The position numbers were made by a program, and so were the translations under genes. Below the pieces are notes generated by a model. It was not told the origin of the DNA, searched no databases, and worked only from the letters and a program-made list of their open reading frames with translations. A stretch of 64,000 nucleotides of DNA from Nitrospira sp. CG24A (GTDB lineage Bacteria; Nitrospirota; Nitrospiria; Nitrospirales; Nitrospiraceae). Positions 1 to 9,435 of the stretch are shown here, one piece after another. The stretch spans positions 19,544-83,543 of the forward strand of contig NEWT02000034.1 of the NCBI GenBank assembly GCA_002869925.2, in the 5' to 3' direction. How positions within the stretch are numbered: position 1 is the first letter of the stretch; the number at the start of each line of letters is the position of its first letter.

Positions 1-1566
1 ACGGGATGCTTCGGCGAAGATGGTCACAGTATCTTGTAGCGATTCGACCGACATGCCGGTCTGGGCCGCCACCTGTTCCAAGGAGACGTGGGTCACGGCG
101 GCCTTCAGCGCTTCAAAAGCGTGCGGATGTTTCTTGACGCTGGTTTCGTCGATCAGGTCTAACTCCAGGGCGGCCTTCACAAGTCCGTCGATCACGAGTC
201 CTTCTGTTCCCGGTGCGATCAGGACTGGGTGGGATGCGAGCTTGGCCATGTTCGTGACAGCGGAGTCGATCACCACCACTTGTGCTTTATAGACGCGAAT
301 CGCCTCTTTGATGCGCACGGCCGTCAGTGGGTTTGTCTCCGTGAGGTTGGAGCCGATGAGTATCACGGCTTTGGCTTTTGTCAGGTCTTCCCAGTCGTTC
401 GGACTTCGCCCAATCCCCAAGGCGTGCTGAGAGGCATGGACGAAGTTGAGATGGCCGTAGCGTGCGCTGCTGTCGAGATGATTGGTCTGGAACCCTGCAC
501 GCATGAGCTTTTGGAAAAGATACAATTCTTCGTTGGTGCAGCGCGCGGTGATCAAACCGGCTATGGCATCGGGTCCGTGCTTACGTCGGATTTCGGAGAA
601 CCGATCCACCACCAGGTGCATGGTTTCGAGCCAGGGAGTTTCGACCAGTTGATTGCCTTTGCGAAGGAGCGGCTGCTTCAGACGTGTGGCACTATCGATG
701 TACTCGAACCCAAACCGCCCTCGCACGCAGAGCCCGCCATGCCCCTTGGCCGTCTCGGTCCGGTCGCCCCATTTATTCTTCCAGGAGAGAGGCGAGGTCA
801 CGCGGACGACTTCCGCGTCCTTGGTCTCAAGGTACATCTGGCAACCGTCTCCGCAGTAGTTGCACGTCGTCGTGGTTTTCTTCATCTGCCAGGGCTTGTA
901 GAGGTATTTAGAGAACTTGTTCGTGATCGCGCCGACCGGGCAGACCGCGAGGCAGTCTCCGCAGAACTCGCAGGACAGCGCGAGGTCCCCCTTCGGGACG
1001 ACTTGATTGAATCCGCCCTTCTTCATGAACTGGAGGGCGTCGATCATCAACACGTCTTTACAGACGTTGATGCACTCCGCGCAGGCGATACAACGATTCA
1101 TATTGAAATCGAGGACCGGGCTGCGCGTATCTTCCGGAATGAGTTTCTGCTTCGCGCTGGCCAGGTTCGTGACCCCGTGCTGGAAGGCCATGTCTTGCAG
1201 TTCGCAATGGCCGTCGGCGTCGCAGACCGGGCAGTCGAGGGGGTGGACGGAGAGGTGCTTTTCCACTGCTTTCTTTCGGGCTTGAAAGAGTTCGTCACCC
1301 TCGGTTTTGATGATCATGCCGGCCGCGGCTTTGGCGGTGCAGGAACGGACAGGCGCTTTCTTGCCTTCCTGCATGACCAAACACATCCCGCAGGAACCGA
1401 AGGGGTCGAAGGTGTAGTGGTAGCACATGGCCGGGATGATCTTGCCGGTGCTCGAGATCACATCGTAGAGCGAGACCCCGCTCTTTGCCGTCACGGACTT
1501 CCCGTCGATCGAGAGTTCGATCGTGACAGTTTCCGCATCAGGATTGGTTCCCGGCTTCAGTCCCAT
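1..1566 (-). CDS. nuoG: NADH-quinone oxidoreductase subunit G, N-terminal 522 codons (3' end outside window)
   Basis: Peripheral-arm Fe-S subunit of complex I, carrying electrons along the cluster chain toward quinone. The translated start shows a 2Fe-2S ferredoxin domain (Cys in MCYHY, then SCGMC), the His/Cys NuoG motif HPLDCPVCDADGHC, a double 4Fe-4S region (CIACAECINVC and CEFCGDCLAVC), and a molybdopterin-oxidoreductase-like 4Fe-4S motif CNYCGDGC with a later Cys in GGLCVRG. ATG at 1566 follows GGAAG. The frame stays open to base 1, so the gene continues off the window. It follows nuoD directly; nuoE and nuoF, usually between D and G, are absent here. A large open frame on the plus strand over the same bases is only its shadow. 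Confidence 0.93.
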   Translation of the reverse strand, partial: MGLKPGTNPDAETVTIELSIDGKSVTAKSGVSLYDVISSTGKIIPAMCYHYTFDPFGSCGMCLVMQEGKKAPVRSCTAKAAAGMIIKTEGDELFQARKKAVEKHLSVHPLDCPVCDADGHCELQDMAFQHGVTNLASAKQKLIPEDTRSPVLDFNMNRCIACAECINVCKDVLMIDALQFMKKGGFNQVVPKGDLALSCEFCGDCLAVCPVGAITNKFSKYLYKPWQMKKTTTTCNYCGDGCQMYLETKDAEVVRVTSPLSWKNKWGDRTETAKGHGGLCVRGRFGFEYIDSATRLKQPLLRKGNQLVETPWLETMHLVVDRFSEIRRKHGPDAIAGLITARCTNEELYLFQKLMRAGFQTNHLDSSARYGHLNFVHASQHALGIGRSPNDWEDLTKAKAVILIGSNLTETNPLTAVRIKEAIRVYKAQVVVIDSAVTNMAKLASHPVLIAPGTEGLVIDGLVKAALELDLIDETSVKKHPHAFEALKAAVTHVSLEQVAAQTGMSVESLQDTVTIFAEASR

Positions 1567-1577
1567 ATTTCTTCCTT

Positions 1578-1634
1578 GTAAAACGTAAAACGAAATTGCG
1601 CGCTACCTTTTACTTTTCACATCTCACGTTTCAC
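1578..1634. repeat. Inverted heptamer array between nuoD and nuoG
   Basis: On the plus strand there are two GTAAAAC units (1578-1591), a short AT-rich spacer, then degenerate heptamers reading TTTTCAC, ATCTCAC, GTTTCAC (1614-1634). Read along the nuo transcript, the array starts two bases after the nuoD stop codon TAG and ends just before the nuoG ribosome binding site. The two halves are complementary in part (GTAAAAG against GTTTTAC), so the mRNA could fold a hairpin between the two cistrons. A similar array lies between gcvT and the Nudix gene. Confidence 0.6.
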
Positions 1635-1636
1635 GT

Positions 1637-2881
1637 CTATCGATCGCACTCCCCCATCACAATATCGTAGGTTCCAAAGATCGTAACCGCATCGGAAATC
1701 ATATAGCCTCTGGACATATGGTCGAATGCGCCCATGTGAATAAACGAGGGGGCGCGAATTTTCAAGCGATAAGGTTTCCCACCGCCCGCGCTGACGATGT
1801 AAAATCCCAGCTCCCCCTTGTGCGCTTCGGTCCCGCAATAGATTTCTCCCCGAGGAGCGTCAAAGCCCTGCGAGAACAGCTTGAATTGCTGGATCATGGA
1901 TTCCAGATTCGTAAAGACTCGCTGTTTCGGCGGCAACGTGACGCTGGGCACATCGGCCATAATGGGGCCGTCCTGCATCTGCTCCAGACATTGCCGGATG
2001 ATTTTCACGCTCTCATACAGCTCCAGGACGCGGATCCAGTACCGATCGTAGGTGTCGCCGTTCTTGCCGAGCGGCACACTGAATTCGCATTTTGGATAGG
2101 CTGAATAGGGCTGGGCTTTACGGAGGTCGTAGTCGACACCGGAGCCACGGAGCGTTGGCCCGCTCAGGCCGAAGCTCACGGCGTCTTCCGCCGAGATGAT
2201 GGCCACCCCCTTGGTCCGCCCGATCCAAATTCGGTTTGTCTCCAGGAATACCTGGTACTCATCGATTTTCGGCGGAAAGTAGTCCAGGAACTGCTTTAAT
2301 TTATCAAGTAGCGAGGCTGTGAAATCCCGTTCGACGCCACCAATGCGATACCAACTGGTGGTGAGGCGGGCGCCGCAGAGTTCATCGAACCAGTCCATCA
2401 AAATTTCACGATCACGGAAACAATAGAAGAAAACGGTCATGGCGCCGATGTCGAGCGCCTGGGTGCCGAGCCAAAACTGATGGCCGATGATCCGTTGAAC
2501 CTCTGCCACAATCGTGCGCAGGTACTCTGCACGGTCCGGCACGGTAATATTCATGAGTTTTTCGACCGCGCGACAGTAGGCGAAATTGTTATACATCGCG
2601 CAGACGTAGTCGAGCCGGTCGGTATGGGGGATAAATTGGTGATAGGTGCCGTCTTCCGCAAGTTTCTCCACGCCGCGGTGCAGGTAACCCAGGACCGGCG
2701 TAGACTTGACGAGGCGTTCCCCTTCCAATTCGAGGATCACTTTCAGCACTCCGTGGGTAGCAGGATGCTGGGGGCCCATATTGAGCAGGAGTTCCTCCGT
2801 GCGCAGAGTCGGAAGGGTCTCGCTCTCCGGATGGGCCGGGTCGATTTTATAGACGGTCGTTCGTTGATCTTCGAATGCCAT
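1637..2881 (-). CDS. nuoD: NADH-quinone oxidoreductase subunit D (49 kDa type)
   Basis: Complex I subunit that, with NuoB, forms the quinone-binding site at the membrane interface. 414 residues, normal for the family. Recognisable landmarks are NMGPQHPATHGVL near residue 31 with the conserved quinone-site His, YLHRGVEKLAE and DYVCAMYNN, and the family C-terminus GSYD-like FGTYDIVMGECDR. It starts with ATG at 2881, eight bases after nuoC ends, so it is translated from the same operon message. Downstream, a heptamer array separates it from nuoG. Confidence 0.97.
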   Translation of the reverse strand: MAFEDQRTTVYKIDPAHPESETLPTLRTEELLLNMGPQHPATHGVLKVILELEGERLVKSTPVLGYLHRGVEKLAEDGTYHQFIPHTDRLDYVCAMYNNFAYCRAVEKLMNITVPDRAEYLRTIVAEVQRIIGHQFWLGTQALDIGAMTVFFYCFRDREILMDWFDELCGARLTTSWYRIGGVERDFTASLLDKLKQFLDYFPPKIDEYQVFLETNRIWIGRTKGVAIISAEDAVSFGLSGPTLRGSGVDYDLRKAQPYSAYPKCEFSVPLGKNGDTYDRYWIRVLELYESVKIIRQCLEQMQDGPIMADVPSVTLPPKQRVFTNLESMIQQFKLFSQGFDAPRGEIYCGTEAHKGELGFYIVSAGGGKPYRLKIRAPSFIHMGAFDHMSRGYMISDAVTIFGTYDIVMGECDR

Positions 2882-2889
2882 GGTCTGTC

Positions 2890-3393
2890 CTACCGAGCCG
2901 TTTCGTCCAGGAACTCGAATGTGTCACGCCAGCCCTTGCCACGAAGCGGAAAGTCTTTTCGCAAGGGATAGCCTTCGGTATAGTCGTCAGGCAAGAGAAT
3001 CCGGCGGAGATCCGGATGGTTCCGGAAGCGGATTCCCATCATGTCGTAGACTTCGCGCTCCATGAAGTCCGCGCCTTTCCAGATATCCGTCAGAGAATCC
3101 ACCACGCAGTCTGATTCCGGCACCCTGGTCTTGAGCCTGATTTGATGTCGTTTCCTGATCGAATAAAATTCATACACGACTTCAAATCGTTCTTCGTCGT
3201 CGGGCCAGTCGACCGAACTCACATGCACGATATAGTCAAAGTCCATAGCCGGGTCGTTGCGAAGGAATTGTGCGACCTCATGGAGCCGATCTCGCATTAC
3301 AGTGACCGCAAGCTCCCCACGCCACTCAACGGTTTTGACGAGCGCTGCGGAAAAATCATCTTGGAGTCGGCTAGCCAATTCCTGCAATAACAT
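2890..3393 (-). CDS. nuoC: NADH-quinone oxidoreductase subunit C (30 kDa type)
   Basis: Hydrophilic complex I subunit that braces NuoD and NuoB. 167 residues. The C-terminal family signature is visible: FMEREVYDMMGIRFRNHP followed by RRILLPDDY and EGYPLRKDFPLRG. NuoC and NuoD are separate genes here, not fused as in enterobacteria. ATG at 3393 lies ten bases past the nuoB stop; the ribosome binding site is weak, consistent with coupling to nuoB. Confidence 0.96.
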   Translation of the reverse strand: MLLQELASRLQDDFSAALVKTVEWRGELAVTVMRDRLHEVAQFLRNDPAMDFDYIVHVSSVDWPDDEERFEVVYEFYSIRKRHQIRLKTRVPESDCVVDSLTDIWKGADFMEREVYDMMGIRFRNHPDLRRILLPDDYTEGYPLRKDFPLRGKGWRDTFEFLDETAR

Positions 3394-3403
3394 GACGCAT
3401 GAC

Positions 3404-3931
3404 CTATATTTTAAGACCGGACTTCACCTGATCGGGCTGTTTTAAGAACACACGTTTCAGCATGATTCGTTCTTGTAACTTGAGAATGCCGTCGAAGAGC
3501 GCCTCCGGTGTTGGAGGGCAACCAGGCACATAGATATCGACTGGCACAAAGCGATCGACACCTTGGACGACACTATAGCTATCGTAGATATTTCCGGACG
3601 TTGCGCACGATCCCATCGCAATGACATATTTCGGTTCGGGCATCTGATCGTACAGTTTTCGGATGACAGGGGCCATTCGCCGGCAGACGGTTCCGGCCAC
3701 AATCATGAGATCGGACTGGCGTGGTGAGGCCCGGAAGACGCCGGCGCCGTAACGATCCATATCGTACCGTGACGAGACGGCGGCAATCATTTCGATTGCG
3801 CAGCAGGCCAGGCCAAACGTCATGGGCCACAGCGACCCCTTGCGACCCCAGTTGACGGCTTTTTCCACCGTCGTAGTGATGATGTCGGATGTGCCATCCT
3901 TGTCATGACGACCAAGTTGAATCAGTCCCAT
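3404..3931 (-). CDS. nuoB: NADH-quinone oxidoreductase subunit B
   Basis: Carries cluster N2, the last Fe-S centre before quinone. Visible ligands are the tandem CC in [10 protein letters not shown], Cys in [10 protein letters not shown] and Cys in VPGCPPTPE. The ATG at 3931 (MGLIQLG) is preceded by AAGGGAG at good spacing, giving 175 residues and a 10-base overlap with the end of nuoA. An in-frame GTG at 3952 would add seven residues but lacks a better ribosome site. Overlap implies translational coupling. Confidence 0.95.
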   Translation of the reverse strand: MGLIQLGRHDKDGTSDIITTTVEKAVNWGRKGSLWPMTFGLACCAIEMIAAVSSRYDMDRYGAGVFRASPRQSDLMIVAGTVCRRMAPVIRKLYDQMPEPKYVIAMGSCATSGNIYDSYSVVQGVDRFVPVDIYVPGCPPTPEALFDGILKLQERIMLKRVFLKQPDQVKSGLKI

Positions 3932-4305
3932 TCCAGGGCTCCCTTCCGCCACGCATAGACATAGGCCACCAAAAACAATCCGATGAACACCAGCATTTCA
4001 ATCAACCCGATCAACGCAATCTTGGTAAAGACCACGGCCCAGGGATAGAGAAAGATGACCTCGATGTCAAAGATCACGAACAGCATCGCAAAAATATAAT
4101 ATCGAACCGGGAAGGGCATCCGCGCATCCGAGAACGGTTCCGCTCCACATTCATACGTCGAGAGCTTCTCCGATTCTGGATATTTCGGATGAACGAGATA
4201 ACTGATAATCAGCGACCACAGGCCGAACGTCAGCGCGATAATGACAAAAAACAGAATCGGAAAGTATCTGGTCAGATACTCGAGAAGTAACTCGGAACCA
4301 CTCAT
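3922..4305 (-). CDS. nuoA: NADH-quinone oxidoreductase subunit A
   Basis: Small membrane subunit of complex I. 127 residues with three hydrophobic helices (about 9-32, 66-88, 98-118) and the conserved loop YECGAEPF, containing the Cys of the TMH1-2 loop, followed by [10 protein letters not shown]. First gene of the operon on the minus strand; the promoter must lie in the 500-base gap upstream. It overlaps nuoB. Confidence 0.95.
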   Translation of the reverse strand: MSGSELLLEYLTRYFPILFFVIIALTFGLWSLIISYLVHPKYPESEKLSTYECGAEPFSDARMPFPVRYYIFAMLFVIFDIEVIFLYPWAVVFTKIALIGLIEMLVFIGLFLVAYVYAWRKGALEWD

Positions 4306-4815
4306 GGGGCTGACCTTTCAACACCTTGATATGTAAGGAAGGCTGGATTTTAGACGTTGGGGAACAGGGATAGCAAGCGGCCAAAAGACCTGTAGTGTCG
4401 ACCCGAAAGTCCTAGGGCCTATCCAACACGACCTTGGGACGATGTGTAGACAGTGTATGCGAAATACAAGACTGTCGGCTGAAGTGGGCCAGGGCAGAAT
4501 AGCAGGGGCCATCAAGGGTGAATGTCGGTGCTGTAGCTCCTGGATTTTCATGGGTGTGGCAAAATGCGCCAGATGCCCGGGCTTGTGGGCTCTACTCAGG
4601 CGGCCTGCCCAACGCTAGGTCCATGTAATTCAGTCAACGAGGCCTCGATGGCAAGCGCTATGGCCCATATTGTTGCCGGAAAGCAGGTGTCAGAGGCGAA
4701 AGGTACCTGTTTGGGCAGACTGATTTGGACCAGATCGTTTCAGACATACTTATTAGGTGTAAAAGAGGGCTTGACCATTATGGAATGGTCTGCGACAAGA
4801 AAGGCGCAATGCGTG
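4306..4815. other. Divergent intergenic region between nuoA and the aminotransferase gene
   Basis: About 510 bases with no supported gene. It must hold the minus-strand promoter of the nuo cluster and a plus-strand promoter for the aminotransferase. I could not identify a convincing hexamer pair for either; a weak plus-strand candidate is TTGGAC near 4726 with CTTATT about 18 bases on. Small frames inside have neither ribosome sites nor recognisable products. Confidence 0.5.
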
Positions 4816-5988
4816 ATGAGTGATACGACGATGGACCGAGATCTCAACCAGCGAATGGCCGCCTTAGCCCACTCGGAGATTCGAGCGATGACCCAGGCCT
4901 GTGCTCAGGCGAAGGGTCTCAATATGGCGCAAGGGGTCTGCGACACGCCGGTTCCACTGGTAGTGCTACGATCCGCCACACTGGCAATAGACGGCGGGAA
5001 GAATACCTATTCGCGATTCGATGGATTGCCCGAACTGCGGCAGGCGATTGCCAAGAAGCTCCTACAGTACAACGGCATCGCGGCTGATCCTGAAACGGAC
5101 GTAACGGTCAGCGCGGGGGCCACCGGAGCTTTTCATTGCGCTTGTCTGGCGCTGCTCAGCCCCGGCGACGAGGTGATCCTCTTCGAACCATACTACCAGT
5201 ATCACATCAGTGCGCTGCTGGCGGTTGAAGCGGTCCCTGTGCGGGTGAAGATGCGGGCTCCCGACTGGACCTTTTCCTCGGACGAGGTCGAGCGGGCGAT
5301 CACGCCTCGAACCAAGGCGATCATTGTGAATTCGCCCGGCAATCCGTCCGGGAAAGTGTTCAGCCGGCAAGAGCTGGAGAGTATTGCCGCGATGGCGCAA
5401 CGACACGATCTGTTCGTGTTCACCGACGAAATCTATGAGTACTTTCTGTATGACGGTCGCACCCATGTGAGCCTGGCGACCCTGCCAGGCATGGCCGACC
5501 GCACGATCACAGTCGGCGGGTACTCCAAAACCTTTAGTATCACGGGCTGGCGCATCGGTTACAGTGTTGCATCAGCACGGTGGGCACAGGCGATCGGCGC
5601 CATGAACGACTTGCTCTATGTCTGCGCCCCGACGCCGTTGCAGGCGGGGGTGGCGGTGGGCATCCAGGAACTTCCAGGCTCGTTCTATCACGAGCTCGCA
5701 CGCGATTATCAGCGGAAACGCGATCGGTTCTGCCAGGCCTTGGCCAACGCCGGTCTACCGTCTTCGATTCCACAGGGCGCATACTATGTGTTGGCCGATG
5801 CGTCGCGCCTGCCTGGCGCAACGGGAAAAGAGCGGGCGATGTTCCTCCTTGAGACGATCGGCTTGGCCGGCGTGCCGGGGGAAGCTTTCTTTGCGGGGAC
5901 AGACGGGAGGCGGTTCATTCGATTCAGCTATGCGAAAATTGACTCCGATATTGATGATGCATGCCGGCGGCTTGCGAGGCTTGGCTAA
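4816..5988 (+). CDS. Pyridoxal-phosphate aminotransferase, class I/II
   Basis: Fold-type I PLP aminotransferase transferring an amino group between an amino acid and a 2-oxo acid; substrate not readable. Seen: SRFDGLPELRQAIAKK, the cofactor-phosphate segment SAGATGAFHCAC, the NSPGNPSGKVF signature, DEIYEYF with the PLP-pyridine Asp, and the Schiff-base lysine in GGYSKTFSITGWRIGY. The C-terminal Arg in RRFIRFSY fits substrate carboxylate binding. Start chosen at ATG 4816 (AAAGG about 11 bases upstream), matching the short N-terminus of relatives; ATG 4780 with AGAGGG is an alternative adding 12 residues. 390 residues; stands alone, divergent from nuo. Confidence 0.9.
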   Translation: MSDTTMDRDLNQRMAALAHSEIRAMTQACAQAKGLNMAQGVCDTPVPLVVLRSATLAIDGGKNTYSRFDGLPELRQAIAKKLLQYNGIAADPETDVTVSAGATGAFHCACLALLSPGDEVILFEPYYQYHISALLAVEAVPVRVKMRAPDWTFSSDEVERAITPRTKAIIVNSPGNPSGKVFSRQELESIAAMAQRHDLFVFTDEIYEYFLYDGRTHVSLATLPGMADRTITVGGYSKTFSITGWRIGYSVASARWAQAIGAMNDLLYVCAPTPLQAGVAVGIQELPGSFYHELARDYQRKRDRFCQALANAGLPSSIPQGAYYVLADASRLPGATGKERAMFLLETIGLAGVPGEAFFAGTDGRRFIRFSYAKIDSDIDDACRRLARLG

Positions 5989-6216
5989 CAGGCTCGAAGG
6001 TTGACGCTGAGGTCAACGTTGAACAGGAATGAATCTCATCTTCCGTCAGCCTTGGTTTTGAGCTCAGCCTGATTTGCACCTCTTGCTCGACGGGCGGGTG
6101 AACAGTCGCTATGATTGGAGGAGCAGGCACTTCGAGACACACAGGAATTGCCGCATGATCCCGCAGGCACCATGAAGAGCTTCTCGCGCCAGAGCCGATG
6201 ATCGGCAGGAATTCTT

Positions 6217-6531
6217 ATGGAAGGACGTAAGCATACCCGTTTTGCGGTACAACTTCCTGTCTCGTTTAGCGGAGACAGTTTTTCTGAGGAGGGCACGATC
6301 TTGAATGTGTCCGCGGAGGGTTGCGCGATCACGTCGGACACCGTCCCTGCCGCCGGAGTCTATCTGCAATTGACGATGTATCTCCGTGAGCGAGAGGAGC
6401 CCATCCAGATTGATCTGGCCGCGGTCCGATGGGTTTCGGCAGCGAGGTTCGGTGTTGAGTTTATTAAAATTCGTCCTGAGGCGGGTGAACAGTTAAAGAA
6501 ATTCGTCAAGGCGATGGAATCGACGACCTGA
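6217..6531 (+). CDS. PilZ domain protein (c-di-GMP receptor candidate)
   Basis: 104-residue single-domain protein. The N-terminal arginine pair sits in RKHTRF and the second PilZ motif reads NVSAEGC, with Asn in place of the usual Asp, followed by AVRWVS and FGVEFIKI, which complete the barrel. Such proteins bind cyclic di-GMP and adjust motility, secretion or exopolysaccharide. The ATG follows AGGAATTCTT. It converges with a PilB/GspE-type ATPase gene, a suggestive but unproven link. A second PilZ gene of the same build lies at 39924. Confidence 0.85.
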   Translation: MEGRKHTRFAVQLPVSFSGDSFSEEGTILNVSAEGCAITSDTVPAAGVYLQLTMYLREREEPIQIDLAAVRWVSAARFGVEFIKIRPEAGEQLKKFVKAMESTT

Positions 6532-6561
6532 TCGGAGAAGGCCTGGCCGAGATTCGAGCGG

Positions 6562-8313
6562 CTATTTCATGGCGACGCTTCGAACTTGTTCATAGGTGGT
6601 CAGGCCTGCGAGTATTTTCAGAATTCCATCCTGGACAAGTGTCACCATCCCTTCCTTTGCGGCCAGGCCTTGTATCTCGGCCGTTTTGGCGCGATTCTGA
6701 ATCAGGTTTCGCAGATCCTCCGAGCCGCATAAGAGTTCGTGTATCGCGACCCGACCCTTGAGGCCGGTCTGGTTGCAGGTCTCACATCCACGGCCTCGAT
6801 AGAGCTGAAAATCTTCGCGATAGCCCACTCCGAGTGTTTCCCACGCCTGCTGACCATACCCATGCGCCAACCGATCGTACTCTTGCACTGCCGGGTGGTA
6901 CGGTTCTTTGCAATTAACGCAGATCCGCTTGCAGAGGCGTTTCGCGAGCACTCCTTGCATGGCATCGGCGAAGTTGAAGGGATCGCATCCCAGGTCGAGG
7001 AGGCGGACCACCGTCTCGACCGCCCCGTTCGTGTGTAATGTACTCAAAACTAAGTGCCCAGTCAGCGAGGCCTCGATAGCCACATCGGCAGTTTCCTTGT
7101 CCCGCATCTCACCGATCATGATGACATCCGGGTCGGCGCGTAAGAACGACCGCATGGCGGCAGCAAAGGTAAACCCGATTTTTGGATGAACCTGCACCTG
7201 TCGGAGGCCTTCCTGGGTGATCTCTATAGGGTCTTCCGCCGTCCAGATTTTCCGTTCGTCTGTGTTGAGATGGCGGAGCAAGGCGTGCAGAGTCGTGGTC
7301 TTTCCGGATCCGGTAGGGCCCACGCACAAGATGATGCCGTGTGGTTTCTCCACGATTTCCAACAGCTTCGTGAGCGTGGCTGGAGCAAACTCCATGGCAT
7401 CGAGAGGGAGGGGTTCTTTCGCCGAGAGCAACCGCATGACCACGTCTTCATTGTTCCCGGCGGTGGGCACGGTCGCCACGCGCAGCTCGATTTCCCTATC
7501 CTGGTTCAGCTTGAACCTGATTTTCCCGTCCTGCGGTTTCCGGCGTTCGGAAATATCCAGATTGGACATGATTTTGATGCGGGATACCAAGGCTCGGCGA
7601 TAGATCGCGGGAATCCGCATGTAGGTGGAACAGGTGCCATCCACGCGAAAACGAATGGCCGTTTCCTTGCGATCCGAATACGGTTCGATATGGATATCGG
7701 ACGCTTCGTGCCGGTAGGCTTCGACAATGATCTGGTGCGCGAGTCGAACGATCGCAGAATCGTTCTCGTCAATCCCGTCAGAGTCGGTGTCGCCCAGCTG
7801 TTCCTGGTGCGCGTCGTTGACCAGCTCGCCCAGTGTGTCCGAGATGGATCCGCTGTCGGTGTCTCCGATCGTGGCGTTGAGGAACCGTTCGATGTCACAC
7901 CGCAGGCCCAAGGCATACCGAATCGTCAGGCCAGGGAAGGCGCGTTGGATGTCATGACCTCTACTGAGGTCATGCGGGTTGTCGATGAGGACATCCAGGA
8001 TGTCACCTTGCTGCTTCAGTGGGAGCCAGTGATGCTTGCGAAGGTAATCGTGACTGAGATTATTGAGGAGTTGGGGGTTTGCCAGGGTCCGTTCGTCGTA
8101 GGGAATATAGGGGCAATCGAAAAACGTACTCAATGTCTTGCCGAGCGCCGATTTCGGGACTCGATACTTTTTGATCAACACACCTTCTAAATCGGTCTGT
8201 CCCCCCTGAGACTCCTGAACCGCTTTCACCAGATCTGCCTGACGGATGAAGCCTTCATGGATCAAGGGGTCGTAGGCACGCGGTTCGATGGTTCGGTGGG
8301 CCAGGTTCTGCAT
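6562..8313 (-). CDS. Type II secretion / type IV pilus assembly ATPase (GspE/PilB family)
   Basis: Cytoplasmic hexameric ATPase that powers pseudopilus or pilus assembly. 583 residues: N-terminal MshEN-like domain (about 1-150), a linker, then the ATPase with Walker A GPTGSGKTTT near residue 333, Asp-box/Walker B around DPDVIMIGEMRDKETAD, His-box STLHTNGA, and a C-terminal zinc knuckle made of CKRICVNC and CETCNQTG. The zinc motif separates it from retraction ATPases (PilT). ATG follows AGGAACC. No pilin, platform or secretin genes are adjacent, so GspE and PilB cannot be told apart from context. Confidence 0.92.
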   Translation of the reverse strand: MQNLAHRTIEPRAYDPLIHEGFIRQADLVKAVQESQGGQTDLEGVLIKKYRVPKSALGKTLSTFFDCPYIPYDERTLANPQLLNNLSHDYLRKHHWLPLKQQGDILDVLIDNPHDLSRGHDIQRAFPGLTIRYALGLRCDIERFLNATIGDTDSGSISDTLGELVNDAHQEQLGDTDSDGIDENDSAIVRLAHQIIVEAYRHEASDIHIEPYSDRKETAIRFRVDGTCSTYMRIPAIYRRALVSRIKIMSNLDISERRKPQDGKIRFKLNQDREIELRVATVPTAGNNEDVVMRLLSAKEPLPLDAMEFAPATLTKLLEIVEKPHGIILCVGPTGSGKTTTLHALLRHLNTDERKIWTAEDPIEITQEGLRQVQVHPKIGFTFAAAMRSFLRADPDVIMIGEMRDKETADVAIEASLTGHLVLSTLHTNGAVETVVRLLDLGCDPFNFADAMQGVLAKRLCKRICVNCKEPYHPAVQEYDRLAHGYGQQAWETLGVGYREDFQLYRGRGCETCNQTGLKGRVAIHELLCGSEDLRNLIQNRAKTAEIQGLAAKEGMVTLVQDGILKILAGLTTYEQVRSVAMK

Positions 8314-8476
8314 GGTTCCTATTTGTATAGACGCAGGAGTGAGTAAGCGCCTGTTCTCACTCCTGTCAGTATAGAAGTATTTTGATCGTTCTCAACGAAT
8401 ATCAAAAAAGAGGCGAGATTCTTAAGCTCTACGTGGGCATAGGCGTCGGCAATGAGCGTATGGAGGGAATGATGCG

Positions 8477-9283
8477 CTAAGGAACGGCTTGTTCCCGATC
8501 TGATGTTGAGCCGGCACGTCCGGCATGAGCCTGGAGGGTGGCGTGCAGGTTCTTATCGGCGGCAGCGATGGCTCCCCGAAACCTCGGCGTCGGTTGATTG
8601 AAGACAAAGGGTTTTCCGTCCGCGTCGGTGACGCTCCCGCCACTTTCTTCGACGAGCAGGACTCCCGCCGCGAGATCCCATTCATTGAGTGGCTCGATGG
8701 TCAAGGCAGCTTGGATGCGGCCCGAAGCAACCAGGGCCAGCGCATTGGCGATGGAGTGCATGGGACGGCACCGACTGGTCTCGGCAAGCGTTGACCATCG
8801 GCCGATCCGGGACTCCCATGCATTGACCAGGATGGCAGGATTGATGTCATAAGCGGGAGATGGGGTGACACGCGTGCCGTTCAAGAACAATCCGCAGCCG
8901 CGCACAGCTGTGAAGAGTTCGTCGGTTGAGGGGTTCAGGATCGCGGCGACGACCGGTGCGCCTCGTTCTATCAACGCGACTGAGATGCAAAATTCCGGTA
9001 TCCGATTTACCAGGGCTTTTGTGCCATCGATCGGGTCCACGATCCAGACTCGTCTGCTGGTGAGTCGAACTGGATTGTCGGGAGACTCTTCCGAGAGCCA
9101 ACCATCGAGTGGAAACTCCCTCTCTTGCATCTCGTGCAGGATGCGGTCGACCTCGTGATCCACGGCGGTGACCGGCGAACGGTCTGATTTCGTCTGCACG
9201 TCGAATCCGACCTTGACCAGTTCACGCACCTTTGCGCCGGCCCTCAAGATCGATTCGACTAACGTTGTGAGTTCTCGTTCCAA
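8477..9283 (-). CDS. Inositol monophosphatase family protein, CysQ-like 3'(2'),5'-bisphosphate nucleotidase
   Basis: Mg-dependent phosphatase of the IMPase superfamily. Motifs: SPVTAVDHEVDRI, LSEESPDN (metal Glu), WIVDPIDGTKALVN (the DPIDGT core) and EPLNEWDLAAGVLLVEESGG (metal Asp). CysQ members clear PAP made during sulfate assimilation; inositol phosphate is another possible substrate. The frame is open upstream to 9433 (ATG) and 9355 (ATG), but those residues match nothing in the family. I prefer the TTG at 9283, preceded by GCGAGG at 8 bases, which puts about 35 residues before SPVTAVD as in CysQ. It is divergent from corA. Confidence 0.85.
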   Translation of the reverse strand: MERELTTLVESILRAGAKVRELVKVGFDVQTKSDRSPVTAVDHEVDRILHEMQEREFPLDGWLSEESPDNPVRLTSRRVWIVDPIDGTKALVNRIPEFCISVALIERGAPVVAAILNPSTDELFTAVRGCGLFLNGTRVTPSPAYDINPAILVNAWESRIGRWSTLAETSRCRPMHSIANALALVASGRIQAALTIEPLNEWDLAAGVLLVEESGGSVTDADGKPFVFNQPTPRFRGAIAAADKNLHATLQAHAGRAGSTSDREQAVP

Positions 9284-9435
9284 GTTGAATGCCTCGCAGC
9301 GTGGAACACGAAGAGTAGCAGGTCTCGCCGGATCGACAAAGCAGAAAGTCGACATCCGCGCCCAGCGGCGGTGACCCTCTTGACCATCGCGGAGAACCTG
9401 CGTACAAGCAGGGGGTACTGAGAGGTTATCCATCG

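Noticed and set aside
229..1581. 450-residue open frame on the plus strand
   Set aside because: It lies antisense to nuoG, whose frame has clear Fe-S motifs; the plus frame has no recognisable domain.
1578..1634. CRISPR-like array
   Set aside because: Units are 7 bases with no unique spacers; no cas genes in the window.
7186..8190. 334-residue plus-strand frame
   Set aside because: Shadow of the PilB/GspE ATPase gene; no motifs or ribosome site.
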